Source: Leptospiraceae bacterium (GTDB lineage: Bacteria > Spirochaetota > Leptospiria > Leptospirales > Leptonemataceae). Taken from it: DNA of 64,000 nt. The notes under the pieces were generated by a model. It was not told the DNA's origin, did not search any database, and saw nothing but the letters and a program-made list of their open reading frames with translations. This document shows positions 28,478-37,838 of this stretch, in pieces. A program made the position numbers and the translations under genes. The stretch's first letter is position 1, and each line of letters starts with the position of its first letter. The DNA is taken from contig BPKM01000003.1 of the NCBI GenBank assembly GCA_026005135.1, forward strand, positions 186,001 through 250,000, in the 5' to 3' direction.

Positions 28478-29557
28478 TCATAAGAACTGTATCCAACCTA
28501 ATAATTTATTATCTGATGTATATCTTCTTGTTTTTGGGAAAATATTTTTTTTTAGTTTTATTTTGCCATTTGATTCTAATTCTTTTATTTTTAATAAAAT
28601 AATAATGGTATGGCTTAATTTTCCTGTAAATCTCCCTAACCTTAAAATAGGAGTTTCGTTAGTGTTCTTTTTTTCTAAATGATTTAAAAATTCGAATATA
28701 GTACGATTATTATTTTTCCAGTATTCTTTTTCTACAGAAATTAAATCTTTTGTAAATTCATAACAACAATTTTTCCAGTTTGTAATATAGTCTTTATATT
28801 TATGATTCAGATTTTTATTTATTTTTAACAAAAATTCTAAATTTTCGTTTTCGTTTATACATTCAGCATATTCGGTAATCGTTCTTTTCGCATTTGAAAT
28901 ATGAATTTCGTATATATAAATATCATTAACATAAGAAGAATCACTAACAAGAAAATATTTCATTATATCATTACTATATTCTCCAAATATATTTTGTTCT
29001 AATTTGTTTGCTAATTTTTTATCGTTTTTTATAGAGATAATTTGATTTGTTTTGTTGTCTTTTTCTTCTTCTATGTAGCATATATCATTTTTATATTGCT
29101 CCCATTTATCTTTTAAAATTTTATATAATATTGCTGTTCGTATAGCTCCTTTAATTTCTGAACCAGGAATATAGGGTTTAGAATCTGATGTTTTTATAAA
29201 TTCTAGAACTTCTTTATTTTCGAAAATTTCTATTTCATTGGGATTTTTTTCAAATTTTTTAAGAATGCTATCATTAAATTTAATTATATATTTTTTTATA
29301 TTTTGAAGATTTTTAATAATATGGTTTTGTAATTCTCTTGGTAATTCTTTCTTTTTTCTTTCTAAGTAATTGATCAATTCATCTATTTGTTTTCTATTTT
29401 CTCTTAAAGTAAAAATTAGCTTATCAAAACTAATTACAGTTAAAGTTTTATTTTGAATAACAAAATCTATATTAGTAAGTTTATTACCACTTCCTATATG
29501 GATTGGAGATAGGGTTTTGATTTTTATTGCTAAATTTGATTTTACTTGATTATTCAT
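28478..29557 (-). CDS. csm5: Type III-A effector subunit Csm5
   Basis: This 359-residue RAMP protein begins with the Csm5 pattern TLSPIHIGSGNKLTNIDFV. It has the PYIPGSEIKGAIRTAIL glycine-rich block at mid-length and ends with LLGWIQFL, the family's usual C-terminus. Csm5 caps the 3' end of the crRNA and helps recruit maturation nucleases. It overlaps csm4 by 8 bases. The length is normal and no break is seen. Confidence 0.92.
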   Translation of the reverse strand: MNNQVKSNLAIKIKTLSPIHIGSGNKLTNIDFVIQNKTLTVISFDKLIFTLRENRKQIDELINYLERKKKELPRELQNHIIKNLQNIKKYIIKFNDSILKKFEKNPNEIEIFENKEVLEFIKTSDSKPYIPGSEIKGAIRTAILYKILKDKWEQYKNDICYIEEEKDNKTNQIISIKNDKKLANKLEQNIFGEYSNDIMKYFLVSDSSYVNDIYIYEIHISNAKRTITEYAECINENENLEFLLKINKNLNHKYKDYITNWKNCCYEFTKDLISVEKEYWKNNNRTIFEFLNHLEKKNTNETPILRLGRFTGKLSHTIIILLKIKELESNGKIKLKKNIFPKTRRYTSDNKLLGWIQFL

Positions 29558-30494
29558 AATTCCACCTCAAATAAATGGGAAACTCTAAACCATATTGATA
29601 GATATTTTTCATTTTTTTTAATATACCAGCATAAGAATTTTCTTTATAGATAAGAGAACCTTCTTCTAAATAAATAATTTTGTTTTTTAGTATACCGTCA
29701 GAAAATGTTCCTTCTGTATAAGATTGGAAGGTTCTTAAATTATAATAACTTTTATTTGCTACTAAGTTTTTATCTGGTATTATAGGCGATAATGTTATAA
29801 AAAAATTAGATTGATGATTTTGTAGAAAAGAAATATCTAAGTTTAATGGTTCAATTTCAATTTTTCCCCATCCTATATTTTTATTACCTCCAATACCTAA
29901 ATCTTCTATAAATTTTAAGGCTTCTTCAAATTTAGATTGAAATTCTAAATCACAAAATTGAACTAAAAAATAATGTTCCTGAGGAGTAAATCTTCCATTT
30001 TCGAAATATAAATTTTCTGTTATATTATTATATCTATTAATCAAATTATGTGTTTGAATAATATTATGGTATTTCAATAAAATCTCTTCTTTGTTTTGGA
30101 ATTCTTCGCTTTTGTATATAATAGAACCTTTTACATTATATGTTTTCATTAGATCGTTTTGTGTTTTTATATTTCCGTCAATAATATCTTTTAAAACATT
30201 TATTGTTATAAAAGATGCTTTTTTATAGGGCTTTCTTTTTAGTTTATCAATAATAGATAAATTTTCTTCTGTTTCGAGTTTTAATAATGGCTTTGGAAAT
30301 AAAGGTTTATCTTTTAATAAAGGAAAAGGAGAAGAAATTAAAAATTTAGGATTTTTAGAAAATGTTTCTAAAAACTCAATTAATTGATTATTTCCATACA
30401 AAAATCTATAAGCCCAGCAAAAAGCACCGAAAATTGTATAACTTTTAATTTCTGTATGGAAAGATAAATACCTAATTTTATAAGCCTTAATCAT
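29550..30494 (-). CDS. csm4: Type III-A effector subunit Csm4
   Basis: This 314-residue Csm4 has the expected N-terminal RAMP strand (YLSFHTEIKSYTIFGAFCWA) and the glycine-rich loop DLGIGGNKNIGWGKIEIEP near residues 195-212. Csm4 binds the crRNA 5' handle and holds Cas10 in the Csm complex. It lies between csm3 and csm5 with a 14-base gap and an 8-base overlap. Confidence 0.91.
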   Translation of the reverse strand: MIKAYKIRYLSFHTEIKSYTIFGAFCWAYRFLYGNNQLIEFLETFSKNPKFLISSPFPLLKDKPLFPKPLLKLETEENLSIIDKLKRKPYKKASFITINVLKDIIDGNIKTQNDLMKTYNVKGSIIYKSEEFQNKEEILLKYHNIIQTHNLINRYNNITENLYFENGRFTPQEHYFLVQFCDLEFQSKFEEALKFIEDLGIGGNKNIGWGKIEIEPLNLDISFLQNHQSNFFITLSPIIPDKNLVANKSYYNLRTFQSYTEGTFSDGILKNKIIYLEEGSLIYKENSYAGILKKMKNIYQYGLEFPIYLRWNYE

Positions 30495-30508
30495 TTTTAT
30501 TACCCTGA

Positions 30509-31288
30509 TTAAGCAGAGGCTTTTGTATTAAAAACTTTTTCTTTTATCTCTTCATATTGGATTTCTTGATCTTTATAATTTCCAACTGGTTTCCAGATTG
30601 TTTTTATTATTTTTAAATCAACTCTTCCATAACCTCTTGAACCATTTCCACCTAAATAATCATCCTCTAACATTTTGATACCTTTATCTAAAATCAAAAT
30701 AGTATTTTCGTAAGTATCCCCATCATAAATTCGAATTGTTATATAACCTTCGAAAATGGAGCCTGCAATTACTCTTTCTATATGTCTTGGAGTAGCACTG
30801 GATTTTATTCTATCAATGGTATTTTCTGTTTTTAATTCTGTATACATACCTTCTAATACATTTTCCCACATTTCAATTGTTTTTTGATTGGGATAAAAAT
30901 CATCAAATCGCAATCGAACAGGTTCTACAGAAGATTTTGATTGATGAGAACCAAAAAGTCTGCAAATATTACATTCGCCACAATCACAAGGCTTTCCGTT
31001 TTTTTCTATAGCAATGGGGTTATTATTATTAGCTGGCTTTTCTACCCATTCTAATAATGATCTGATCTTTCCTTTAAGAGAAGATCCCGGAATATATGGC
31101 ACATCTTTATATTCCTCATTATTAATAAAGTAATAAGGTAATTTAATTACAATATTATCAATACCACCAATTTCAATACTTTCTTTAGAACCACCAATAT
31201 GAAGACCAGTTTTTACAATAATTTTACATTTTAACTTAAGAATTCCTTTTAATGGTTTATCAAATGATTTATTGTTAGTTGTTGACAT
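30509..31288 (-). CDS. csm3: Type III-A backbone RNase Csm3
   Basis: This 259-residue Csm3 has GLHIGGSKESIEIGGIDN, in which the aspartate (D44) matches the conserved residue that cuts target RNA every 6 nt. Other family features are PYIPGSSLKGKIRSLLEW, a cysteine cluster (CDCGECNICRLFG) and the C-terminal GGNGSRGYGRV loop. The RNase site is intact, so target RNA cleavage should be active. It is four bases after csm2. Confidence 0.95.
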   Translation of the reverse strand: MSTTNNKSFDKPLKGILKLKCKIIVKTGLHIGGSKESIEIGGIDNIVIKLPYYFINNEEYKDVPYIPGSSLKGKIRSLLEWVEKPANNNNPIAIEKNGKPCDCGECNICRLFGSHQSKSSVEPVRLRFDDFYPNQKTIEMWENVLEGMYTELKTENTIDRIKSSATPRHIERVIAGSIFEGYITIRIYDGDTYENTILILDKGIKMLEDDYLGGNGSRGYGRVDLKIIKTIWKPVGNYKDQEIQYEEIKEKVFNTKASA

Positions 31289-31291
31289 TTT

Positions 31292-31771
31292 TTAGCCCTC
31301 CGTTGGATGATGATAAGTATGATAAGCAATAATTGCTTCGAAGATCTGTTCAAAAGCATCAAAATCTTTTCTTTTTCCCTGTTCCAATTTTTCTAAGAGT
31401 ATTCTCATAAATTCATAAAATCCTCTATCAATTGTATTTCTTCCTACTGCATAAGCTAACTTTGGTAACAAAGTAGTAATTTTTAAACTTAATTCTTGAG
31501 GTATTGGAGTATCTGATTGATATTTTGAGATTTGATTTTTTAATTCTTTTACCTGATTAAAAAATTTTCTTAACTGGCTTCTTTTAATTTTAGTATTTTT
31601 TGCAATCTCATCGGCTATACCTTTTGGTCTAATATAAGATTTGATATCAAGTTCAGAAATATTTTTATTTATTAATTCTTTTTTTAGGTTATTATTAATT
31701 GTTTCAAAAAAATTATTTTGATTTTTTCCCTGATTGCTTGTTTGATTATTTTGTTGGGGATTAGGATTCAT
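31292..31771 (-). CDS. csm2: Type III-A small subunit Csm2
   Basis: This 159-residue protein has an asparagine/glutamine-rich, probably disordered N-terminus of about 25 residues and the Csm2 helical core (KIKRSQLRKFFNQVKEL, KLAYAVGRN, GFYEFMRILLEKL). Csm2 forms the small-subunit filament beside Csm3. It overlaps the 3' end of csm1 by 11 bases, which is usual for these loci. Confidence 0.92.
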   Translation of the reverse strand: MNPNPQQNNQTSNQGKNQNNFFETINNNLKKELINKNISELDIKSYIRPKGIADEIAKNTKIKRSQLRKFFNQVKELKNQISKYQSDTPIPQELSLKITTLLPKLAYAVGRNTIDRGFYEFMRILLEKLEQGKRKDFDAFEQIFEAIIAYHTYHHPTEG

Positions 31772-34298
31772 TTTCTTTTCCTCCTTCTTCTTTGTTTCTT
31801 GTTTGCATTAATGTAATGGACATAATAACATCTAAGTTTTTTATTATATCTTCTTTTGTTAGTAAAATATTTTCTGTTTCTTGTTTTTTATATCCTTCTT
31901 TTATTAGTAAATTTTCGAAAAAGATTTTACCTTCTTCTTTTAAATTTCGCCCTATTTGATAATAAATGTGGGGATATATATTTGCTTTTATATTTTTACC
32001 TTCTTCTACATAAGCTTTATATAATTCTAAAAGTCTATGTAAAAAACTTCTGCTTACAAGTTTTCTTTCGTAATATTCTGTTATTTTGTTCGAAATTTCT
32101 AAAATAATATCAAAGAAATATAATTGTAATTTTTTCGTATATCCTATATTAGATAAAAATTCATTAAAAGATTCAGATTCATTATATAATTTTTGTTCTG
32201 CTTCTAATAGTCTTTCCATAGATTTTTGTTTAGAAAAATTTTTCCATCGATACGTTTTGTTAAATATAGAAATGCTATCTTTTACAAAGAAATTTTTCTT
32301 ATCATCAATATAATAGACTTTTTTTGATCTACTTTCTAAATCTTCTGAAAACTTGGCAGAAAGATGTATCGGTAAAGAATCAGTGCTAATAAAAATACCT
32401 CCTGATAATCCAAAATCTAAATTGTTGGCTGTATATTTATAAAATTCTTCTCTTAATTTTAAAGCAAATTCTATGGTAATATTATAAGGAGCTATAATAA
32501 ATAAATCATCACCTCCTGAATAAACAATATAAATTAAAGAATTAATATTATATTTTTCTTTAGATATTTGTTCTGCTAAATGATTAATATAACCAGAAAA
32601 AAATAAATCTAACATTCTACTTAATGTTGCAATTCTTGCTATTAAATATTTATCAGTTCCTTTTCTTTTTTTAAGACCATCACTAAATATCAAACCTAAA
32701 TTATCTACATCTGCGCGAAATATACCTAATTTGGAATCTCCTTTAGATAGCTTAGCTAAATAATAAAATTCGAGTACCTGTCCTATTTTTAAATTATTTT
32801 CTTTACCAGACTCTTTATTTAATTGTTTAAAAAATTCTATGTTTTTCTCATTTACGATTGGAACAATATTACCGATGAATTTAAAACCATTATTTTCTTT
32901 AAATTCTGTATCATTTAATTTTAAGATTTCATCAAAATCTTTAAAATGAACTATTTCTTTATCTTGTACAAAATATACTTTTCCAAATTTATCTAAGCTA
33001 AAATAATTGGATTGAATGTTTCTATTATCAAAATCAAAAACAAGATAATGGATTTTTGGTATAATACTTCCAATTTTTGTAGATATCTCGCATAATTTGC
33101 ATAGATCATCATCTTCATTTTTTACAGGTATGATTTTACATGAAGAACAAGTTGTATCATTATTAAATTCATAATTTAAATGGCTGGAAAATTTTTGTTT
33201 TTTCTTTTCATCAAGTTTTAAAAGATTTTTTTCGATGATTTCCGAGAAATTTTTACCATTTTTACCAGTAAGATATTCTCCAGAAAAAGGTAAGTAGGAA
33301 AGAATAATACTAATTTCTCCATAGTAATTTTTAAATAAATATGCTTCTAAATCTTTTTCTATCTGATGGATTTTATTTCTATTTTTTTCTGTATTTGCTA
33401 TTAAAATCTGGAATTTACCACCTCCAGAATAAAGAAGATTCGTAATAGTATATCCAAATTCATTTAAAATATATCGAGATAATATTTCTGGTATTAAAGC
33501 GACAGAAAAGGATCTACCTCTTAGGGCTTTTGCTATAGAAAAATCTTCTATTCCTAAGGTTTTACCAATATTGTAAATAAATTTTTGTATTCCAGTTATA
33601 TCGCCTTCTAATAAAAGTAAAAATTCATCATTCTCGAATTGATTTAAATCAAGAGAAATGTTGTTATTTTTATAATAATCATAAATTGCAGAAGAAAGAG
33701 CAGATAAGATACGAGCGTGATCAAAAAGAGAAATATCAGAAAACATTGCAGGAACACACCATAGATATTTCTGAAACAAATAATAAATAAAATAAAAAGC
33801 TTTTTTATTCTTGAAATTTTTTAAATTCGATAAATCGTTTATAAATTCATTATATAAATCTTCGTAACTTCCAAGCTGGTTAATTGTTTTTTTATCTAAT
33901 ATTTCTGGAAAAATATAATGATTTTCCAAAGATAAAGGTTTTAATTTATGGTAAAAGGTTTTATTTAAATTTTCTTCTGTAAATGATATAGATTCAAAAA
34001 TACTATGTAAATAGGGAATTTCTTCTTGTAATGGATTATTTCTATCTTTTTCTTCTGTTAGAAATTGATTTGCTAAATGAATGCTTTTTTTTAGTTCATT
34101 TTCCTGATGGGAATTTATATTAAAAATATCTTCTATCTCTTGAATATTTATATTAAAAGTTTTTTCTAAAAGATTTTTATTCTCTAATATCCATTGATAG
34201 GTAGCCTTAGATGTATTATCTAAATATTTTGCTCTTTGATAGAATATTCCAATATCCTGTAAAAGTCCTAAAAGAGCTATTTTTTCGATTTCTTGCAT
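31761..34298 (-). CDS. csm1: Type III-A large subunit Cas10/Csm1 (HD motif lost)
   Basis: This 845-residue Cas10 has a Palm domain with YSGGDDLF (GGDD at about 595-598), so cyclic oligoadenylate synthesis is predicted. It also has an earlier SGGGKFQIL (about 291-299) and a four-cysteine zinc site (CSSC near 384, CKLC near 400). The N-terminal HD domain is degenerate: the expected LLHDIGK reads LLQDIGI (residues 12-18), losing the catalytic histidine, so ssDNase activity is probably absent. GGGAGG precedes the start. No csm6 or other CARF effector is in the window. Confidence 0.95.
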   Translation of the reverse strand: MQEIEKIALLGLLQDIGIFYQRAKYLDNTSKATYQWILENKNLLEKTFNINIQEIEDIFNINSHQENELKKSIHLANQFLTEEKDRNNPLQEEIPYLHSIFESISFTEENLNKTFYHKLKPLSLENHYIFPEILDKKTINQLGSYEDLYNEFINDLSNLKNFKNKKAFYFIYYLFQKYLWCVPAMFSDISLFDHARILSALSSAIYDYYKNNNISLDLNQFENDEFLLLLEGDITGIQKFIYNIGKTLGIEDFSIAKALRGRSFSVALIPEILSRYILNEFGYTITNLLYSGGGKFQILIANTEKNRNKIHQIEKDLEAYLFKNYYGEISIILSYLPFSGEYLTGKNGKNFSEIIEKNLLKLDEKKKQKFSSHLNYEFNNDTTCSSCKIIPVKNEDDDLCKLCEISTKIGSIIPKIHYLVFDFDNRNIQSNYFSLDKFGKVYFVQDKEIVHFKDFDEILKLNDTEFKENNGFKFIGNIVPIVNEKNIEFFKQLNKESGKENNLKIGQVLEFYYLAKLSKGDSKLGIFRADVDNLGLIFSDGLKKRKGTDKYLIARIATLSRMLDLFFSGYINHLAEQISKEKYNINSLIYIVYSGGDDLFIIAPYNITIEFALKLREEFYKYTANNLDFGLSGGIFISTDSLPIHLSAKFSEDLESRSKKVYYIDDKKNFFVKDSISIFNKTYRWKNFSKQKSMERLLEAEQKLYNESESFNEFLSNIGYTKKLQLYFFDIILEISNKITEYYERKLVSRSFLHRLLELYKAYVEEGKNIKANIYPHIYYQIGRNLKEEGKIFFENLLIKEGYKKQETENILLTKEDIIKNLDVIMSITLMQTRNKEEGGKENES

Positions 34299-34335
34299 TA
34301 TTTTTTATACCTCCCGATTTCCCTAAATGTTAAAT

Positions 34336-35076
34336 TTAATTTTCTTGTATTATTTCTATCATTCCAAATCCTTGTGAATTTTTAGCTCCTAAACCAGCAT
34401 CATAAATCGTATTGAAAAATTCTGGTTCCGTTTCTATTAGGTATTCGCCATCATATCCTTCTACTATAAAGTTCTTATATTTAATCAATGTTTTATTGGA
34501 ATGAATTGGTTTTATTTTAAAATCAAGATTATCTATTCTTTTCCCTGTTATTATTTCGTATTTTTTTCTAACATTTTCCTTTATAAGTCTTTGAAATTCT
34601 TCTTCGAAAGGATTATAATATTTATAAAATTTTTTACCATTTTTTTCTATGGTTTGATAGGCTGTTATTGGCGATAATGTTCTAATTTTTATACAATGAT
34701 CAGAAATATTTATAGAGGGTAAAAATTCTAATCCTTCTAAATAAAGTTGATTATTACCAAGTTTTATATAATCTTTTCTTATTAAAGTCTCTCCTAAGGT
34801 TTTTGTAATTTCCTTAATCGCAGAAGATATATAAATTGTTATAGGTGTTTTAAAACGGATTCTTTTTGTATCATTAAAAATTTTAAATGGTGAATTTATT
34901 TTCGAAAATGTATAAAGTTTAAATTTCCTTCCATTATGAAAAAAACCAATATCATGTAAAAACTTTGAAAGCAAATTAGGAAGGCTTTTAAATAACATTC
35001 CTTGTACAGCTGAATTATAATGAATAGGAAGATAGATATATTCTTTATCAGAAGATAAAATTAATTTTAACCTCAA
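34336..35076 (-). CDS. cas6: CRISPR RNA endonuclease Cas6
   Basis: This 246-residue Cas6 has IHYNSAVQGMLF near the N-terminus, a candidate catalytic histidine in SKFLHDIGF, the FKLYTFSKI strand and the C-terminal glycine-rich loop GLGAKNSQGFGMIEI. Cas6 cuts the repeat RNA, leaving the 8-nt handle ATTGAAAC seen in this array. It is the first gene of the operon. It appears to start at TTG 35076, with a GGGAGAGAG ribosome-binding site upstream. It is the only cas6 here and so must serve both effectors. Confidence 0.93.
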   Translation of the reverse strand: MRLKLILSSDKEYIYLPIHYNSAVQGMLFKSLPNLLSKFLHDIGFFHNGRKFKLYTFSKINSPFKIFNDTKRIRFKTPITIYISSAIKEITKTLGETLIRKDYIKLGNNQLYLEGLEFLPSINISDHCIKIRTLSPITAYQTIEKNGKKFYKYYNPFEEEFQRLIKENVRKKYEIITGKRIDNLDFKIKPIHSNKTLIKYKNFIVEGYDGEYLIETEPEFFNTIYDAGLGAKNSQGFGMIEIIQEN

Positions 35077-35112
35077 ATGTCTCTCTCCCTGTATATAAAA
35101 AATATTAATTTA

Positions 35113-35140
35113 ATTCTATTATTATATTTTTTTCTGTCAA
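35113..35140 (-). promoter_or_regulatory. cas operon promoter
   Basis: On the minus strand TTGACA (35135-35140) and TAGAAT (35113-35118), separated by 16 bases, lie about 37 bases upstream of the cas6 start. This is the only strong promoter seen upstream of the 13-gene cas operon. Confidence 0.65.
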
Positions 35141-35199
35141 TTAAATTTTGCTAATTTATTAAAAAATTCAGAAAAAAAATAAAAAATAAGTTTTGTTAT

Positions 35200-35375
35200 A
35201 GATTTGTAACATAAGAATTAATATTTGCTATTTATAAAAATATTATCAATATTGTTAGATAATTTTTCATGATATAAAAAATATTGAACTTTTAAACATA
35301 AGTTAGTAGTTTAAAAAAAAATTTCGCTTTTATAAAAAATTTTGCTTTAAAATATTAGTTATGCAAAAAAAAGCC
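35200..35375. mobile_element. MITE, copy 2 (diverged)
   Basis: The left end reads AGATTTGTAACATAA and the right end TTATGCAAAAAAAAGCC, diverged forms of the copy 1 ends at 1008-1185. The interior shares TTTATAAAAATATTATCAAT, AATTTTTCATGATAT and TTTCGCTTTTATAAAA. Flanks TTTTGTTAT and TTTTGATTT (7 of 9 identical) are a decayed 9-bp target duplication. It abuts a decayed DUF1564-like gene on the right and lies just upstream of the cas promoter. Confidence 0.75.
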
Positions 35376-35425
35376 TTTTGATTTTTTTGTAAGATTTTTA
35401 TTAAAAATCAGATATAATTTTATTG

Positions 35426-35969
35426 ATGTCTACTTAATATTTAGAAAAACTGTTTTATAAAAGAATCAATTAATAATTAATATAGTAATTTTACATTTTT
35501 AGATTTATATTCCATATAAAGAAGATTTCCAGGATTTAAGAAATCAATATTCCTGATATTCTGATTGTTTTTGTTTTTTCATTTCTAAATATATAATATA
35601 GATTAAAAAAAATAAGCAAATCAAATAAGAATCAGTAAATAAATCTATAAGAAAGTATGTAATGATTATGAACACTATTCTATAGGAGTAAGTCTGAATA
35701 TTCATCAATAATTAAAAGATATATCAAAGATAACGTGGGTGTAAGTCAAATTATAAGATTAATAATAGAATGGGAATGTTATAGAAGGTTTGATGATAAG
35801 GATTCTCTAATCAGGATTCCATTAAGGAAAATCAGCTCTGAATTTGTAACAAGTGTTACAGAAATAAGAATAGAGCATTGATTTTACAGGACGAGGGAAC
35901 CAATAAAAGAAGAGATAAAAATATTATGTGTTTAAAATAATTTATAAAAAATATAAATTGTTCGATTAC
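35426..35969 (+). pseudogene. Decayed copy of the DUF1564-like gene and element end
   Basis: This is a direct-orientation copy of the gene at 12986-13504 with its ATG (35426) and stop (35933-35935) still recognisable. It is broken by stops and frameshifts; only pieces such as ATAGAATGGGAATGTTATAG and GAATTTGTAACAAGTGTTAC remain nearly identical. The right terminal repeat has decayed to TTGTTCGATTAC (ending at 35969). It flanks the CRISPR-Cas locus on the side opposite the intact copy. Confidence 0.8.
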
Positions 35970-36011
35970 AAAATTTTTTATTCTTACTTTAATAGAAGGA
36001 AGTTAAGTAAT

Positions 36012-37014
36012 CTATAATAATTCAGCTATTTGAACTGCATTAAGGGCAGCGCCTTTTAATAATTGATCTCCGACTGCAAAAAGATGAATAGTTTTTTTGG
36101 TCATTATCTTCGTAATCATAACGAATTCTTCCTACAAAGACATCATCTTTACCCGAAACTTCGATTGGCATAGGAAAATAATTTTTTTCCCAATCATCAA
36201 GAACCTGCACACCAGGAAAATTATTATAAGCTTCTTTAATTGTAATTATATCAGCTGGATTTTCTAATTCTACCGTAATTGATTCTGCATGTGCTCTAAA
36301 TGTTGATACACGAACACAGGTTGGACTTACTTTTATTTCTGGATAATGTAAAATTTTTTTAGTTTCTTTAATCATTTTTATTTCTTCCTGATTAAAACCA
36401 TTAGATAAATCAATAGCAGAATTATGACTGAATACATTAAATGCAAGTTGATAGGGTAATACATTTGTTGGAACTGGTTCATGATTTAAATAGGCTCTTG
36501 CTTGTTTTTCTAATTCCTCCATTGCTGCTGCACCTGCTCCTGATGCTGCCTGATATGTAGATACAATGATTTTTTTTACTTTATATAATTTATGAATAGG
36601 ATAGATAGCCATCAACATAATGATGGTACTACAATTAGGATTTGCTATAATACCTTTATGATTTTTTATATCTTCTGGATTTATTTCTGGAATAACAAGA
36701 GGAACTTCGGGGTCCATACGAAATGCACTGGAATTATCAACAACAATAGTTCCATAAGATACAGCTGCTGGGGCAAATTGTTTGCTGATGGAACCGCCAG
36801 CACTAAATAAGGCAATTTCTATATCATGAAAAGAATCTTCCTTTAAAACTTCTACAGGTATTTTTTCTCCTTTAAATGTTAAGGTTTTACCGGCACTTCT
36901 TGGAGAAGCTAATAATTTTAATTTATTAATTGGAAAATTGCGTTTTTCTAATACTTTTAAAAATTCTTGACCAACAGCTCCAGTAGCGCCAACTATAGCT
37001 ATATTTTTAGACAT
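36012..37014 (-). CDS. asd: Aspartate-semialdehyde dehydrogenase (C-terminal frameshift)
   Basis: Asd makes aspartate semialdehyde for lysine, diaminopimelate, threonine and methionine synthesis. The nucleotide loop GATGAVG, the catalytic cysteine in NPNCSTIIM, and the SGAGAAAMEEL and RVSTFRAHAE motifs are present. After VGRIRYDYEDNDQK a run of seven A's (about 36095-36101) sends the frame to a stop at 36040. With six A's it reads TIHLFAVGDQLLKGAALNAV and stops at 36012-36014, exactly the usual Asd C-terminus. The gene is normally essential, so the extra A is probably a sequencing error or is corrected by slippage. Confidence 0.9.
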
Positions 37015-37049
37015 AAAAAGCTCCTTAAGTCAATTTTTTTAATTTATTT

Positions 37050-37838
37050 ATGGATACAAATAAAAAAAAAGCTGCTTTATTATGGGTTTTAATTCCCATT
37101 AAATACCGACAATATATTGCAAGATATTTAACAGGAGAAGAGATCGAAGAATTAAAAAATACCTATTATAAATATCAAAAATTGGACGATAAAACCAAAT
37201 ACAAAATTCAGAAACAATTGTATTTTGTTTTTTCTTTTCCTTATAAAATCATTTATATATCGCTTTTTATTTTAATTCTATGGTTTATAAGTTTATTTTT
37301 ATACTATATTACCAAAATTTCTTTTTCTCCTTTATTTGTATTTTCTTTATTCTGGCCACTTGCAATGGGAATTATGGGAAACGCTATTTTATTAACATTT
37401 TCTTCTTATGAATTATATTTTTTATTTCGCTTTTCTTATAGATTATCTTATAATATTATAGCAATTTTGATTTTTTATATTTTGATTTATCTTTTATATT
37501 CAATTAATGAATTACAGAAGATTCAAATCAATATTTATTATCCCATAGAAAAAATAATATTATTATCAGGTATAATATTAGCTCCTGTTTTAGAAGAATG
37601 TATTTTTCGCCATTATATTCCTACGATGTTCGGACAAAAATATTTTTATAATATAATTGGACATATTATTTCAAATATAATTTTTTCTATATTGCATTTA
37701 CCATCATGGGAGCAGGGTATATTATATTTTTTATGTGGTATGTTTTTATCTGTTTTAAAAATATGGACACAGAGATTAATATATCCTATTTTAGTTCATT
37801 CATTTGCGAATTTTTTTATGTTTTATTTTTATCTTTAA
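37050..37838 (+). CDS. CPBP family intramembrane metalloprotease
   Basis: This 262-residue protein has about six to seven membrane helices. The CPBP (CAAX/Abi) motifs are visible near residues 180-250: EECIFRHY (EExxxR), SILHL with the second-motif histidine, and HSFANFF with the third. Members are prenyl-protein proteases or immunity-type membrane proteases; the substrate here is unknown. It diverges from asd with a 35-bp gap. Confidence 0.78.
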   Translation: MDTNKKKAALLWVLIPIKYRQYIARYLTGEEIEELKNTYYKYQKLDDKTKYKIQKQLYFVFSFPYKIIYISLFILILWFISLFLYYITKISFSPLFVFSLFWPLAMGIMGNAILLTFSSYELYFLFRFSYRLSYNIIAILIFYILIYLLYSINELQKIQINIYYPIEKIILLSGIILAPVLEECIFRHYIPTMFGQKYFYNIIGHIISNIIFSILHLPSWEQGILYFLCGMFLSVLKIWTQRLIYPILVHSFANFFMFYFYL

